Positions 1 through 5,850 of a stretch of DNA of 8,495 bases are shown here, piece after piece; positions within the stretch are counted from its first letter, which is position 1, and each line of letters begins with the position of its first letter. The DNA is from Kofleriaceae bacterium. Its GTDB lineage: Bacteria; Myxococcota_A; Polyangia; Haliangiales; Haliangiaceae. The notes below the pieces were generated by a model. It had not been told where the DNA came from. It ran no database searches and saw only the letters and a program-made list of their open reading frames with translations. The position numbers and the translations under genes were made by a program. The DNA lies in NCBI GenBank assembly GCA_016763395.1, contig JAESTW010000197.1, positions 1 to 8,495 of the forward strand. Reading direction: 5' to 3'.

Positions 1-352
1 GGCCTCCCAGTAGCCACAGAGCGTCGTGATGTGGGTCGTTGACACAGAAACGTAGGTTGGTGAATTTTGCGACGACTTCGTGTTTACCGTCTGATTTTAC
101 CCGCAGCACCTTGTCGCCGGAGTAGTAGTAGGGAGTATTCCGAGGGGTCACTGCCGCAGACGACTGAGTCTTGTCGGGCTCTACCTTGTCGGGCTCTATC
201 CTGTGAGTAGTGTCCGGCTCTGCGTTTGATAGAACGGCAGGCTGCACTTCTTCGCCGCTTTTTGTAGGCTCCTCAGGAGCCTTACAGGCGAGAATTGGCA
301 GCGCCAGCACCACACTGGCTGCAATGCTTGTTCTATAGTTTTGCCGCGCCAA
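1..352 (-). CDS. Putative lipoprotein, 3' end outside window (partial)
   Basis: Open frame on the minus strand, entering at the left edge with 117 codons visible. The chosen start is TTG at 352-350; no ATG exists between it and the upstream in-frame stop, and a GTG start further in would leave too short a signal peptide. The N-terminus (MARQNYRTS, then a hydrophobic stretch ending LPILAC) is a lipoprotein signal with the lipid-bearing Cys at residue 23. After it comes a Glu/Pro/Lys-rich linker with two EPDK units, then a folded-looking segment with alternating hydrophobic residues (DKVLRVKSDGKHEVVAKF, ending WLLGG at the edge). That pattern resembles a beta-propeller or other beta-rich domain, but the family is not recognised. 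It starts 34 bases after the stop of the IgGFc-binding-like lipoprotein gene, so the two are probably co-transcribed. Function unknown; probably exported and membrane-anchored. Confidence 0.72.
   Translation of the reverse strand, partial: MARQNYRTSIAASVVLALPILACKAPEEPTKSGEEVQPAVLSNAEPDTTHRIEPDKVEPDKTQSSAAVTPRNTPYYYSGDKVLRVKSDGKHEVVAKFTNLRFCVNDPHHDALWLLGG
170..199. repeat. Tandem 15-bp duplication inside the lipoprotein linker
   Basis: The 15-base unit CTTGTCGGGCTCTAC (170-184) is followed directly by a copy differing only in the last base (185-199). On the minus strand it encodes two successive five-residue units (I/V)EPDK in the linker after the lipobox. A degenerate third copy may lie just to the right. 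This is in-frame expansion of a flexible spacer. Confidence 0.8.
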
Positions 353-386
353 GTTCTTACTCGATTGGGTTGATGATTTTTACGTC

Positions 387-2261
387 CTAGCCACCTGGGT
401 ATCCGTAGGAACCAACGCTGTAGTATCCATAGACGGTTAGGCCAACGGGCTGGCCAGAGCTCACCGTGTGAACGCCTTCTGTCATTTCACAGGTAAGTTG
501 CTCGTACACAATGCCGTTGACTTCGCCAATAGGCTCTTTGCTGCATCCGCTAAGCGCCTCCACAGGTGTGCCATCGACAGCGATAACTGCTTCTAGGGGT
601 TTTGCTAAGACCATGTAGTTTTTGGTGAAGGTTGTGGGGACTAAGAAAACGTAGTCTTTGCGGTGCTGCTCGGCTGCGGGGAACATGACAAAGGTTGGAT
701 CGCCGATACCGCCCTGAGGGATTTGCTGCTCGCTGATGATGAATTGTCCGAGCATGATAGCGCCACCGTTGGACTTCACGGTGAAGCCGTGGTCCGAATA
801 AAAGCCTTTCCATTCACCAGCATTGAGAGTAAAACTGGCAAGGTTGCCGCCCAAGTTCGTCTCGATATTGGTGTTGTTCTCAGTCGCGACCACTCGGTAG
901 ATGTCCGGTTCTCTCCAAGAAGGATCGGTAGAGCGAACAGGACTTCTGCTAACCGCGAATTGCCAACCGAGTGCCGTGGTTGGAAACATTTGCTGTTCGA
1001 GGTGATCGGTACAGCAGGTCTCGCCGTCCCAACCCGGAGCAGGAGGGAATTCGGTGCCACCACTGCCAATGCCACGCTCGAGGCTTGAGAACACTGCAAC
1101 CGGCTTCGTAGACGAAATTTGGCTCCCGGTAAAATCGCCATCTTGTACTGCCGCAAGTGCAATGCAGGTCTGTATGTCGCCAACCGGTTGGTCGGATTCT
1201 AAGTTCACCACATCATAGCGATTGACCATGAAGGTGAGTGGCGAGCCAGCAGGTGTTGCGGGGATTTCGATTCCCGATGGTCCCGAGGAAGCCATGATGG
1301 GATGGGTTGGGATGACAGTAACGCTTGTCCCATCCTGGGTGCCGATGACGGTGATGGAGGTGTGATCGGGGATGCTATCTCCGCCGCCCAGGCCATCGAT
1401 CTTACAAGGGTTGGCAGTTGGGTATCCGAGAATGTAGTAGTTGTCGCCAAGCGCCTGCCTGGGAATTAGGATCGAAGCATCGTTACTCGCTTGCTGAACG
1501 ATTGGGTTGAACTGATACGCGACAACTGGGCCAGTCGTCTCAATTCGGTAGGCGTGTGGGCTGGCGAAGGTCCCTGAACCCGAGTTTTGCCTATAGCTTC
1601 CGTTTTGCCCCATCGAGCCATCGACTTCTCGTTGGTCCAAGTTAATTTGTGCAATGTCGTGTGGCGGGATTGTTACCGTCGTTACGAGTTGTTCTGCTAT
1701 CGGCTGGCCCATGGCTGCTCGGTTGATGTAAACCTTGGCGTCGATAGCAGCGCTGTTGTTATTTGCAATTGCCACTGCGTATTGTGCCGCCGCAGCATCG
1801 TTGTCAAAGATTCCACCAAAGCCCGAGTTGTACGCTTCGTTGTCCAGATCAACCGCCCAGAAGTTGCAACCAACGTTGGAAGGCTCGTCTTCTGCCTTTT
1901 CGCAGGGAGTTTTGCAGACGCCAAATGAGCACACGTCTTGTCCCTGACAAGTTCCAATTTGTGATCCGCCATTGCCGTCGTCATTGCAGCTGTAGACGTC
2001 TTGTCCGTCCGGGCCACTGCAATAGTCCGCACCGGGGATACAGACAGAGCAACCTAAATCTCTGATGCAAATCTCGTTGTCCGCACAGGCAATAGGCGCC
2101 GCAAAGTCATCCGGGCCCAGGCATTCTTCCCAGCCAAAGGAGGTACAGCGGTTGGCGCAATCGTTGTTTCCGCCGCCATCACCGGCGCTGTCTGATCCGC
2201 AACCTGCGATCATCGCTCCTAAAAGGAGGGCACTGCACACATATCCAATAGACTTGCTCAT
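387..2261 (-). CDS. IgGFc-binding-domain surface lipoprotein
   Basis: 624-residue predicted surface lipoprotein. The start at ATG 2261-2259 gives MSKSIGYVCSALLLGAMIAGC, a lipoprotein signal with lipid-bearing Cys21; the frame is open further upstream, but that extension would bury the signal. Residues 22-34 are a Gly/Asp linker. Residues 35-132 form a Cys-rich module (about 15 Cys, including the C-x5-C-x4-C-x3-C run 105-120). It leads into GCNFWAVDLDN and then the IgGFc-binding N-terminal domain to the C-terminus, with family-like segments PVVAYQFNP, SNDASILIPRQALG, GETCCTDHLEQQMFP, YVFLVPTTFTKNYMVL and the ending VGSYGYPGG. The domain is named after the mucin-associated protein FCGBP; its role in bacteria is not established, but adhesion or surface display is plausible. 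It is the first gene of a unit with the downstream lipoprotein and is divergent from the kinase gene. Upstream AGGTGA is a possible ribosome binding site, rather far from the start. Family call strong; function inferred. Confidence 0.88.
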   Translation of the reverse strand: MSKSIGYVCSALLLGAMIAGCGSDSAGDGGGNNDCANRCTSFGWEECLGPDDFAAPIACADNEICIRDLGCSVCIPGADYCSGPDGQDVYSCNDDGNGGSQIGTCQGQDVCSFGVCKTPCEKAEDEPSNVGCNFWAVDLDNEAYNSGFGGIFDNDAAAAQYAVAIANNNSAAIDAKVYINRAAMGQPIAEQLVTTVTIPPHDIAQINLDQREVDGSMGQNGSYRQNSGSGTFASPHAYRIETTGPVVAYQFNPIVQQASNDASILIPRQALGDNYYILGYPTANPCKIDGLGGGDSIPDHTSITVIGTQDGTSVTVIPTHPIMASSGPSGIEIPATPAGSPLTFMVNRYDVVNLESDQPVGDIQTCIALAAVQDGDFTGSQISSTKPVAVFSSLERGIGSGGTEFPPAPGWDGETCCTDHLEQQMFPTTALGWQFAVSRSPVRSTDPSWREPDIYRVVATENNTNIETNLGGNLASFTLNAGEWKGFYSDHGFTVKSNGGAIMLGQFIISEQQIPQGGIGDPTFVMFPAAEQHRKDYVFLVPTTFTKNYMVLAKPLEAVIAVDGTPVEALSGCSKEPIGEVNGIVYEQLTCEMTEGVHTVSSGQPVGLTVYGYYSVGSYGYPGG

Positions 2262-2409
2262 TGCTGCTAGTTCACCTAGGAATTGCTTGGCTGTCAATTG
2301 CAAAGATGACCGCCTCCCAGCGCAAAAAATCGGCCAAGGGGCCACATATGGGTATTCGGTCAAAGAATTTTGGCTCTAGGAGCCTCGCTTTGGGTATGGT
2401 TACGCAGAG
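2262..2409. promoter_or_regulatory. Divergent spacer between lipoprotein unit and kinase gene
   Basis: 148 bases separate the two divergent starts, so promoters for both directions should lie here. Visible elements: a direct repeat AATTGC (2281-2286 and 2296-2301); a perfect TTGACA on the minus strand (2297-2292), 17 bases from a poor -10 candidate TGAACT (2274-2269), which would place the start almost at the lipoprotein ATG; and an inverted repeat GGCTC-TAG-GAGCC at 2372-2384 just before the kinase start. No confident -10 box was found on either strand. Confidence 0.45.
2372..2384. repeat. Inverted repeat upstream of kinase start
   Basis: GGCTC-TAG-GAGCC is a perfect 5+5 bp inverted repeat with a 3-base centre, ending 25 bases before the kinase ATG at 2410. 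It could be a regulator binding site or a small hairpin in the leader. Too short to assign. Confidence 0.4.
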
Positions 2410-4344
2410 ATGGCCGAGGCTGAAGCAAAACTGAGCGGAGATGCTGCAAAGCGTTATCGCATATTGGAGACGCTTGGCACCGGCGGAATGGGCGAAGTTT
2501 TCCACGGTCAACACATCGAGCTTGGACGAGATGTAGCGATCAAGCGTTTGAAGGAAGAGGTCGCGCTCGACAAGAGTGTGGTCAAGCGTTTCATCAACGA
2601 GGCTCGAGCGGTCAACTTGATTCGCCACGAAAACATCGTTGAGGTCACCGACTTTTTCACCGATGAAAAAGGCCGAGTCCATATGGTGATGGAGCTGTTG
2701 GAAGGGCGGTCGTTGGGAGCGCTGATTCATTCGATGGCCCCCTTGCCCTACGAGCGTGTGGCTCACATTGGGGCTCAAATTGCGGAGGCGGTGTACGCGG
2801 CTCATGAGAGTGGAGTGATTCACCGCGACCTCAAGCCGGAGAACGTATTTCTAATTCGGCGCAAGTCGACCCATGACTACGTCAAGCTACTCGATTTCGG
2901 TATCGCGCGATTGCATCCTAGCTGTGGCGGCCTCGAGGCCACGGAGAGTGGCATCGTGATGGGAACACCTATCTACATGCCGCCAGAGCAGGCAAAGGGA
3001 GCAGAGGTAACAGCGGCGGCGGACATCTACTCTCTAGGTATTATTCTGTACGAAATGCTCTCAGGTGCGGGGCCCTTTCCGAGAACCTCCGCGGTCGAGA
3101 TGATGATGGCGCATATCGCCGATGAGCCCAAGCCGCTCGAGGTTCCTGGTCTGCCAGATGAGTTTCGCGAGCTAGTGGCATCTTGCTTGGCCAAGGACCC
3201 AGGCGATAGACCGGCAACTATGCAGGTAGTTGTCGACGTTTTGGAACCCTTGGCGGTGGCTACCAAAGAATCCGAACCGATGGGGGCGGCGCTGCACTCT
3301 GGCGACATCGCGGGCGCTGCGACCTGGGACCACTCGGAGCCAGGAGCGATTTCTGTGGACAAACCGGCGAGTGCTAGTTTTTCTCAGATTCCGGTTTCTG
3401 CGCCAAAGTGCAAGCGCACGCGGAACATTACGATATTGACCGGAATAGTGCTGGGGTTGGCGGGATTACTCTTTTTGCTGATTCGCGGCCACAAAACCAG
3501 CGACGTAGAAAACGAGGTGCTGGTTACTCAGCCGGTGGCCAATGAGAGTGTTCGCAGCCAGCTCGACCAGGTAATGGCATCTATGGGGTTTTCGCCGATA
3601 CCGCTGGCGTGCAAGTCAAGCTCAGAAGAGGTGATGGCCACGCATCTTCGGATTGCAAAACTGTTGCAGGCCGGCAAGCTCGGTAGCAATAGTCCACAAG
3701 ACCAATTGGCGTCGGAGGAATTGGACAAGCTCGCAGAGGATATCGGCCCTGAGACGAGTCTGTGGAAAGCCCGGACCCGACTGCAACAGGGCAAGAATAT
3801 CGATGCACTCCGCTTTGCAAAACAAGCAACACAAGCGTGTCCGGGAATGGCTACAGCGTATGTCATTGCGGGGACAGCTCAAGCGTTGAGCGGCAATCAC
3901 ACGGACGCGATCATTGAGCTGAACCTGGCCGTGAATATCGACCAGAACTATCTCGATGCTCGCTTCAACCTCGCTCTCTCGCAGGCTTCATCGAAGCGGG
4001 CAGTCGATGCAATCGAGAATCTATCGCTTCTACTAGAGGCGGACTCGCACTACGCTGGGGCTCGGTACCTGCGTGGACGCTCCTATCTACAGGTTAAGAA
4101 ATACCCTGAGGCACTAGTGGATTTGAAAATGGCAGTAGCAAGCAAGGCAGACCATTCTGAGGCTTGGTATCTATTGGGCTTTGCTCAAAAGGAAACTGGG
4201 AATCTGTCCGAGGCCAATCAGGCTTTTTGCCGAGCCAGTGAACTCGGTCATGCTAAGGCTACGTGTACCGGGGCCGCAGCGGGACAACCAGGTGCGGCTG
4301 ATGACGGCGAAGGTTGGCAGACAGACTCATTTGACGGGTACTAG
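2410..4344 (+). CDS. Transmembrane Ser/Thr protein kinase with C-terminal TPR repeats
   Basis: 644-residue Hanks-type protein kinase, predicted to phosphorylate Ser/Thr on partner proteins. All catalytic elements are present: glycine loop GTGGMGEV (23-30), VAIK lysine K45, helix-C E64, HRDLKPEN with catalytic D140, DFG (162-164), activation segment with T186 before MPPE (190-193), D205 and R267. It is an RD kinase and should be active. A Pro/Ser-rich juxtamembrane linker (about 281-337) ends in the basic CKRTRN, followed by one membrane helix (about 338-358). The tail (about 452-612) holds some five degenerate TPR units, such as AYVIAGTAQALSGNHTDAI and YLRGRSYLQVKKYPEALVDL. By the positive-inside rule the kinase is cytoplasmic and the TPRs are on the far side of the membrane, an arrangement suggesting a sensor that binds an envelope protein or assembles with others. 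Start ATG 2410 lies just before the kinase domain; the ribosome binding site is weak. It stands alone, divergent from the lipoprotein unit. Target unknown. Confidence 0.93.
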   Translation: MAEAEAKLSGDAAKRYRILETLGTGGMGEVFHGQHIELGRDVAIKRLKEEVALDKSVVKRFINEARAVNLIRHENIVEVTDFFTDEKGRVHMVMELLEGRSLGALIHSMAPLPYERVAHIGAQIAEAVYAAHESGVIHRDLKPENVFLIRRKSTHDYVKLLDFGIARLHPSCGGLEATESGIVMGTPIYMPPEQAKGAEVTAAADIYSLGIILYEMLSGAGPFPRTSAVEMMMAHIADEPKPLEVPGLPDEFRELVASCLAKDPGDRPATMQVVVDVLEPLAVATKESEPMGAALHSGDIAGAATWDHSEPGAISVDKPASASFSQIPVSAPKCKRTRNITILTGIVLGLAGLLFLLIRGHKTSDVENEVLVTQPVANESVRSQLDQVMASMGFSPIPLACKSSSEEVMATHLRIAKLLQAGKLGSNSPQDQLASEELDKLAEDIGPETSLWKARTRLQQGKNIDALRFAKQATQACPGMATAYVIAGTAQALSGNHTDAIIELNLAVNIDQNYLDARFNLALSQASSKRAVDAIENLSLLLEADSHYAGARYLRGRSYLQVKKYPEALVDLKMAVASKADHSEAWYLLGFAQKETGNLSEANQAFCRASELGHAKATCTGAAAGQPGAADDGEGWQTDSFDGY

Positions 4345-4449
4345 CACCTCCGTCCGCGTTCGCTTTTGTTGATTGTACTCGGTTGGCGGTTTCTGCATTG
4401 GCAATGACGAACGTGCGAGTATCCCGACCAATAGGGGCACCAGACTTGT

Positions 4450-4470
4450 CCCCAGGGCGAGTCCTAGGGG
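4450..4470 (+). terminator. Candidate hairpin downstream of kinase gene
   Basis: CCCCAGG (4450-4456) can pair with CCT-a-GGGG (4463-4470) through a 6-base loop with one bulged A, giving a GC-rich 7-bp stem. It lies about 105 bases after the kinase stop and lacks a following T-run, so it is not a standard intrinsic terminator. Role uncertain. Confidence 0.3.
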
Positions 4471-4531
4471 GCCTCAGCCAATAGCTGTGAGAGACAGAAG
4501 TGTTGCAGCCTTTCGGTCGCATCTTGGGGAG

Positions 4532-4591
4532 GTACGTTCGGACAACCGCGAAAGTTATTCGTCAGAAACGTACTTTACGCGAATATTTCGC
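4532..4591. promoter_or_regulatory. Repeats upstream of the sigma-54 promoter, possible enhancer sites
   Basis: Three short patterns lie in 60 bases: an inverted repeat GTACGTT (4532-4538) / AACGTAC (4567-4573); a direct repeat CGCGAA (4547-4552 and 4578-4583) spaced 31 bases, close to three helical turns; and a compact inverted repeat GCGAA-TAT-TTCGC (4579-4591). Relative to the predicted start near 4658 they fall at about -126 to -67, the usual range for binding sites of sigma-54 activators. Assignment as activator sites is inference from position and symmetry. Confidence 0.4.
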
Positions 4592-4631
4592 TATGTTCTC
4601 TCGCTACTATAGACCGTTTGGCGGCAGGCAA

Positions 4632-4647
4632 TGGCACGAGTCCTGCT
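4632..4647 (+). promoter_or_regulatory. Sigma-54 (RpoN) -24/-12 promoter
   Basis: TGGCACG-AGTC-CTGCT matches the consensus TGGCACG-N4-TTGCW at all seven -24 positions and four of five -12 positions. The invariant GG (4633-4634) and GC (4645-4646) are separated by exactly 10 bases, as sigma-54 requires. Counting 12 bases from the -12 element puts the transcription start near 4658, about 3 bases before the ATG of the hibernation factor gene. Initiation should therefore require an AAA+ activator, and the mRNA would be almost leaderless. Confidence 0.72.
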
Positions 4648-4660
4648 TGGTATCTAGAGC

Positions 4661-5008
4661 ATGAACACCTTGCCAGATATCACATATAGAGCCATGGAAT
4701 CTTCCCCGAGTATCGACATGTTGATCTATGAGCAAATTGAGAAATTGGAGCGACACTGTCCATCACTAATTTCGTGTCGGGTCGTGGTTTCCGCGCCATC
4801 CACTCATCATACAAAAGGGGCTCAGTTCAAGGTCACAGTTGACTTGAGCGTACCTGGCTCTGCTGTCATTGCCGACAGGGAGTCAACACCGAGCCACGCA
4901 CACGACGACTGTCACATGGCGGTACGTGACGCCTTTCGGGCAGCGCTGAAGGAAGTCGATCGATTGCATTCGCGCAAAACGGATCAAAAGCGCCATCCTC
5001 GCGCTTAG
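4661..5008 (+). CDS. HPF/RaiA-family ribosome hibernation protein (short form)
   Basis: 115-residue S30AE-type protein. Members bind the 30S decoding region, block tRNA and mRNA binding and keep ribosomes inactive in starvation. The fold is readable in order: strand PDITYRAM (5-12), helix with IEKLERH (26-32), strand SCRVVVSAP, a basic His-rich turn with TKGAQFKVTVDLSVPG, strand AVIADRE, the S30AE-like 'HAHDD...AVRDAF' segment, and helix AALKEVDRLHSRK. The length matches the short, single-domain class; the C-terminal dimerisation domain of long HPF is absent. ATG 4661 was chosen because the next Met (residue 12, base 4694) would delete the first strand. No ribosome binding site precedes either Met, which fits the near-leaderless mRNA predicted from the sigma-54 promoter. 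A small open frame and a LuxR-type gene follow closely, probably in one transcript. Sigma-54 control suggests induction by starvation or development. Family confident; regulation inferred. Confidence 0.85.
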   Translation: MNTLPDITYRAMESSPSIDMLIYEQIEKLERHCPSLISCRVVVSAPSTHHTKGAQFKVTVDLSVPGSAVIADRESTPSHAHDDCHMAVRDAFRAALKEVDRLHSRKTDQKRHPRA

Positions 5009-5038
5009 CTAGTCGCAATCGAATTAGTACTTTTTCGT

Positions 5039-5134
5039 ATGAGCGCAGTTTCGGACTATTCGTACAAACGCGGTCTCCGACTAACCGAGGTGGATCCTTT
5101 GACTCTGACGGAAGGCGTCTCTTTGTTGCCATGA
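5039..5134 (+). pseudogene. 31-codon ORF, likely frameshifted 5' part of the LuxR-type gene
   Basis: ATG 5039 opens a 31-codon frame beginning MSAVSDYSYKRGLRLTEVD. It ends at TGA 5132-5134, overlapping the ATG of the HTH gene as ATGA. After LTEVD (to about 5095) this frame becomes meaningless, while the frame of the downstream gene reads FDSDGRRLFVA in frame with the HTH protein from 5098 but has no ATG, GTG or TTG start. In myxobacterial LuxR-type regulators, a segment like this ('F-D-x-D-G-R-R ... NDP') typically lies just before the HTH. A shift around 5090-5098 would join both halves into one protein of about 104 residues. Either a real frameshift mutation, a sequencing error, or a short coupling ORF. 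No clear ribosome binding site for 5039. Confidence 0.45.
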
Positions 5135-5352
5135 AAAACGATCCCACGGTGGTCGAAGATCGATCACTAACGCGACGGGAGCAGCAAGTCACAAGATTGG
5201 CAGCGCTCGGACGTAGCGATTCAATTATCGGCTATACGCTGGGCTTGTCCAAGTCCACAGTTCAAACTCACCTGCAACGGGCAATTACCAAGATGAATGT
5301 CGGCTCCCGGATTGAACTTATCGAGCTGGCGAATTCTACTGATTTTGCTTAG
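5131..5352 (+). CDS. LuxR/GerE-type HTH DNA-binding protein (probably 5'-truncated)
   Basis: 73 residues, almost entirely a GerE/LuxR helix-turn-helix: LTRREQQVTRLAALGRS (13-29), turn IIGYTLGLSKSTV (32-44) with recognition helix about 40-52, and the end MNVGSRIELIELA (55-67). As a stand-alone protein it has no sensor or receiver domain, so it would be a bare DNA-binding dimer. ATG 5131 is the only standard start in frame; the nearest purine-rich stretch, GGAAGG, is about 15 bases upstream, which is poor. The frame stays open upstream and encodes FDSDGRRLFVAMKNDP, conserved-looking sequence without a start codon, so the gene is probably the C-terminal half of a frameshifted regulator. Translation may be coupled to the overlapping upstream ORF (ATGA). 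It lies downstream of the hibernation gene, likely in the same sigma-54 transcript. Target genes unknown. What is certain is the HTH; activity as annotated is not. Confidence 0.75.
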   Translation: MKNDPTVVEDRSLTRREQQVTRLAALGRSDSIIGYTLGLSKSTVQTHLQRAITKMNVGSRIELIELANSTDFA

Positions 5353-5446
5353 TGATACATCGGACTCAGATGGATGCAGTGAATGTTGTCCGCCAGTGTA
5401 GTTATTGTATTGGGGATATAGCCGTGTGTATTTACGTGACCAAGTA

Positions 5447-5462
5447 GGCCTCTTCAGAGGCC
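5447..5462. terminator. Perfect 6-bp hairpin after the LuxR-type gene
   Basis: GGCCTC-TTCA-GAGGCC is a perfect stem with a 4-base loop, 95 bases after the LuxR-type stop and 42 bases before the next ATG. CAAG (5441-5444) and CTTG (5468-5471) could extend it across a small internal loop. There is no T-run on either side, so it may be a weak terminator or a regulator site. Confidence 0.4.
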
Positions 5463-5503
5463 AAGCCCTTGCCTTCAAAGTGAGAAGAGCTTAGCGTCGC
5501 AAG

Positions 5504-5776
5504 ATGAAATCAATAATTTTTCTTTCATGTACACTATTGGGATTTGTCGCATGCGGTGGGGACAAAGGCGACATCGCTGACCGTGCTACAAAGTCAGCCG
5601 AGAAAGCTTGCAAATGTTCGGACTTCGATTGCACCAAAGAAGGCGTAGCCGAGTTAAACAGAATGGCGATTTCAGACGCAGACGCGGTCAAGGCGCTAAA
5701 TGAAGAGCGAATGGCGGTCTACAAAGGCGCTCAAAAGAAGGGCGGGGATTGCCAAGACAAACTGCGCAACAAGTAA
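5504..5776 (+). CDS. Small Cys-containing lipoprotein, 90 aa
   Basis: ATG 5504 gives MKSIIFLSCTLLGFVAC, a lipoprotein signal with lipid-bearing Cys17 (Phe at -3 is less usual but tolerated). The following GGD lacks Asp at +2, so outer-membrane sorting is possible. The 73-residue mature part is charged and probably helical, with Cys at 36, 38, 43 and 83. The CKCSDFDC cluster and distant C83 could form two disulfides or bind a metal. Small myxobacterial lipoproteins of this pattern exist, but I know no function. A GAGAAGAG stretch lies about 16 bases upstream of the start, rather far for a ribosome binding site. It is followed 74 bases later by another small lipoprotein gene on the same strand. 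Coding status is supported by the signal, length and absence of a competing frame. Confidence 0.78.
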   Translation: MKSIIFLSCTLLGFVACGGDKGDIADRATKSAEKACKCSDFDCTKEGVAELNRMAISDADAVKALNEERMAVYKGAQKKGGDCQDKLRNK

Positions 5777-5796
5777 GTGATCCTAGCCTCTTTTTT

Positions 5797-5816
5797 GGGT
5801 GCATTTAGTTGCATCC
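5797..5816. repeat. Hairpin between the two small lipoprotein genes
   Basis: GGGTGCA (5797-5803) pairs with TGCATCC (5810-5816) through a 6-base loop (one G-T pair). A T-run (5791-5796) lies on the 5' side rather than the 3' side, so it is not a plus-strand intrinsic terminator. ATCCTAG occurs on both sides (5780-5786 and 5813-5819), and CCTAG/CTAGG could form an outer stem. It may be a regulatory or RNA-processing structure. Confidence 0.4.
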
Positions 5817-5850
5817 TAGGCTCATTGAACTGCCACTATAGTTGGTGTCT

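Larger units (their letters stand above)
4345..4660. promoter_or_regulatory. 316-base non-coding spacer with sigma-54 control region
   Basis: No convincing gene was found: the open frames here lack a start with a ribosome binding site and encode low-complexity, Arg-rich sequence. The left part contains a hairpin that may end kinase transcription (4450-4470). The right part contains repeats (4532-4591) and a sigma-54 promoter (4632-4647). Its likely role is to end kinase transcription and control the hibernation factor gene. Confidence 0.6.

Noticed and set aside
958..976. Minus-strand GG-N10-GC match inside the IgGFc-binding gene
   Set aside because: It lies in the middle of a coding region, the -12 box is TTGGC rather than TTGC, and no gene starts nearby; chance match.
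2287..2302. Sigma-54-like TTGGCTGTCAATTGCA before the kinase gene
   Set aside because: Only 9 bases separate GG and GC; sigma-54 promoters require 10, and the -24 box is poor.
2262..2363. 34-codon N-terminal extension of the IgGFc-binding lipoprotein
   Set aside because: The extension would place a polar stretch ahead of a well-formed lipoprotein signal; Met at 2261 gives a standard signal.
4373..4612. 79-codon plus-strand frame in the spacer before the hibernation gene
   Set aside because: TTG start without a ribosome binding site, low-complexity Arg/Ser-rich product, no recognisable motif; it covers the repeat region upstream of the sigma-54 promoter.
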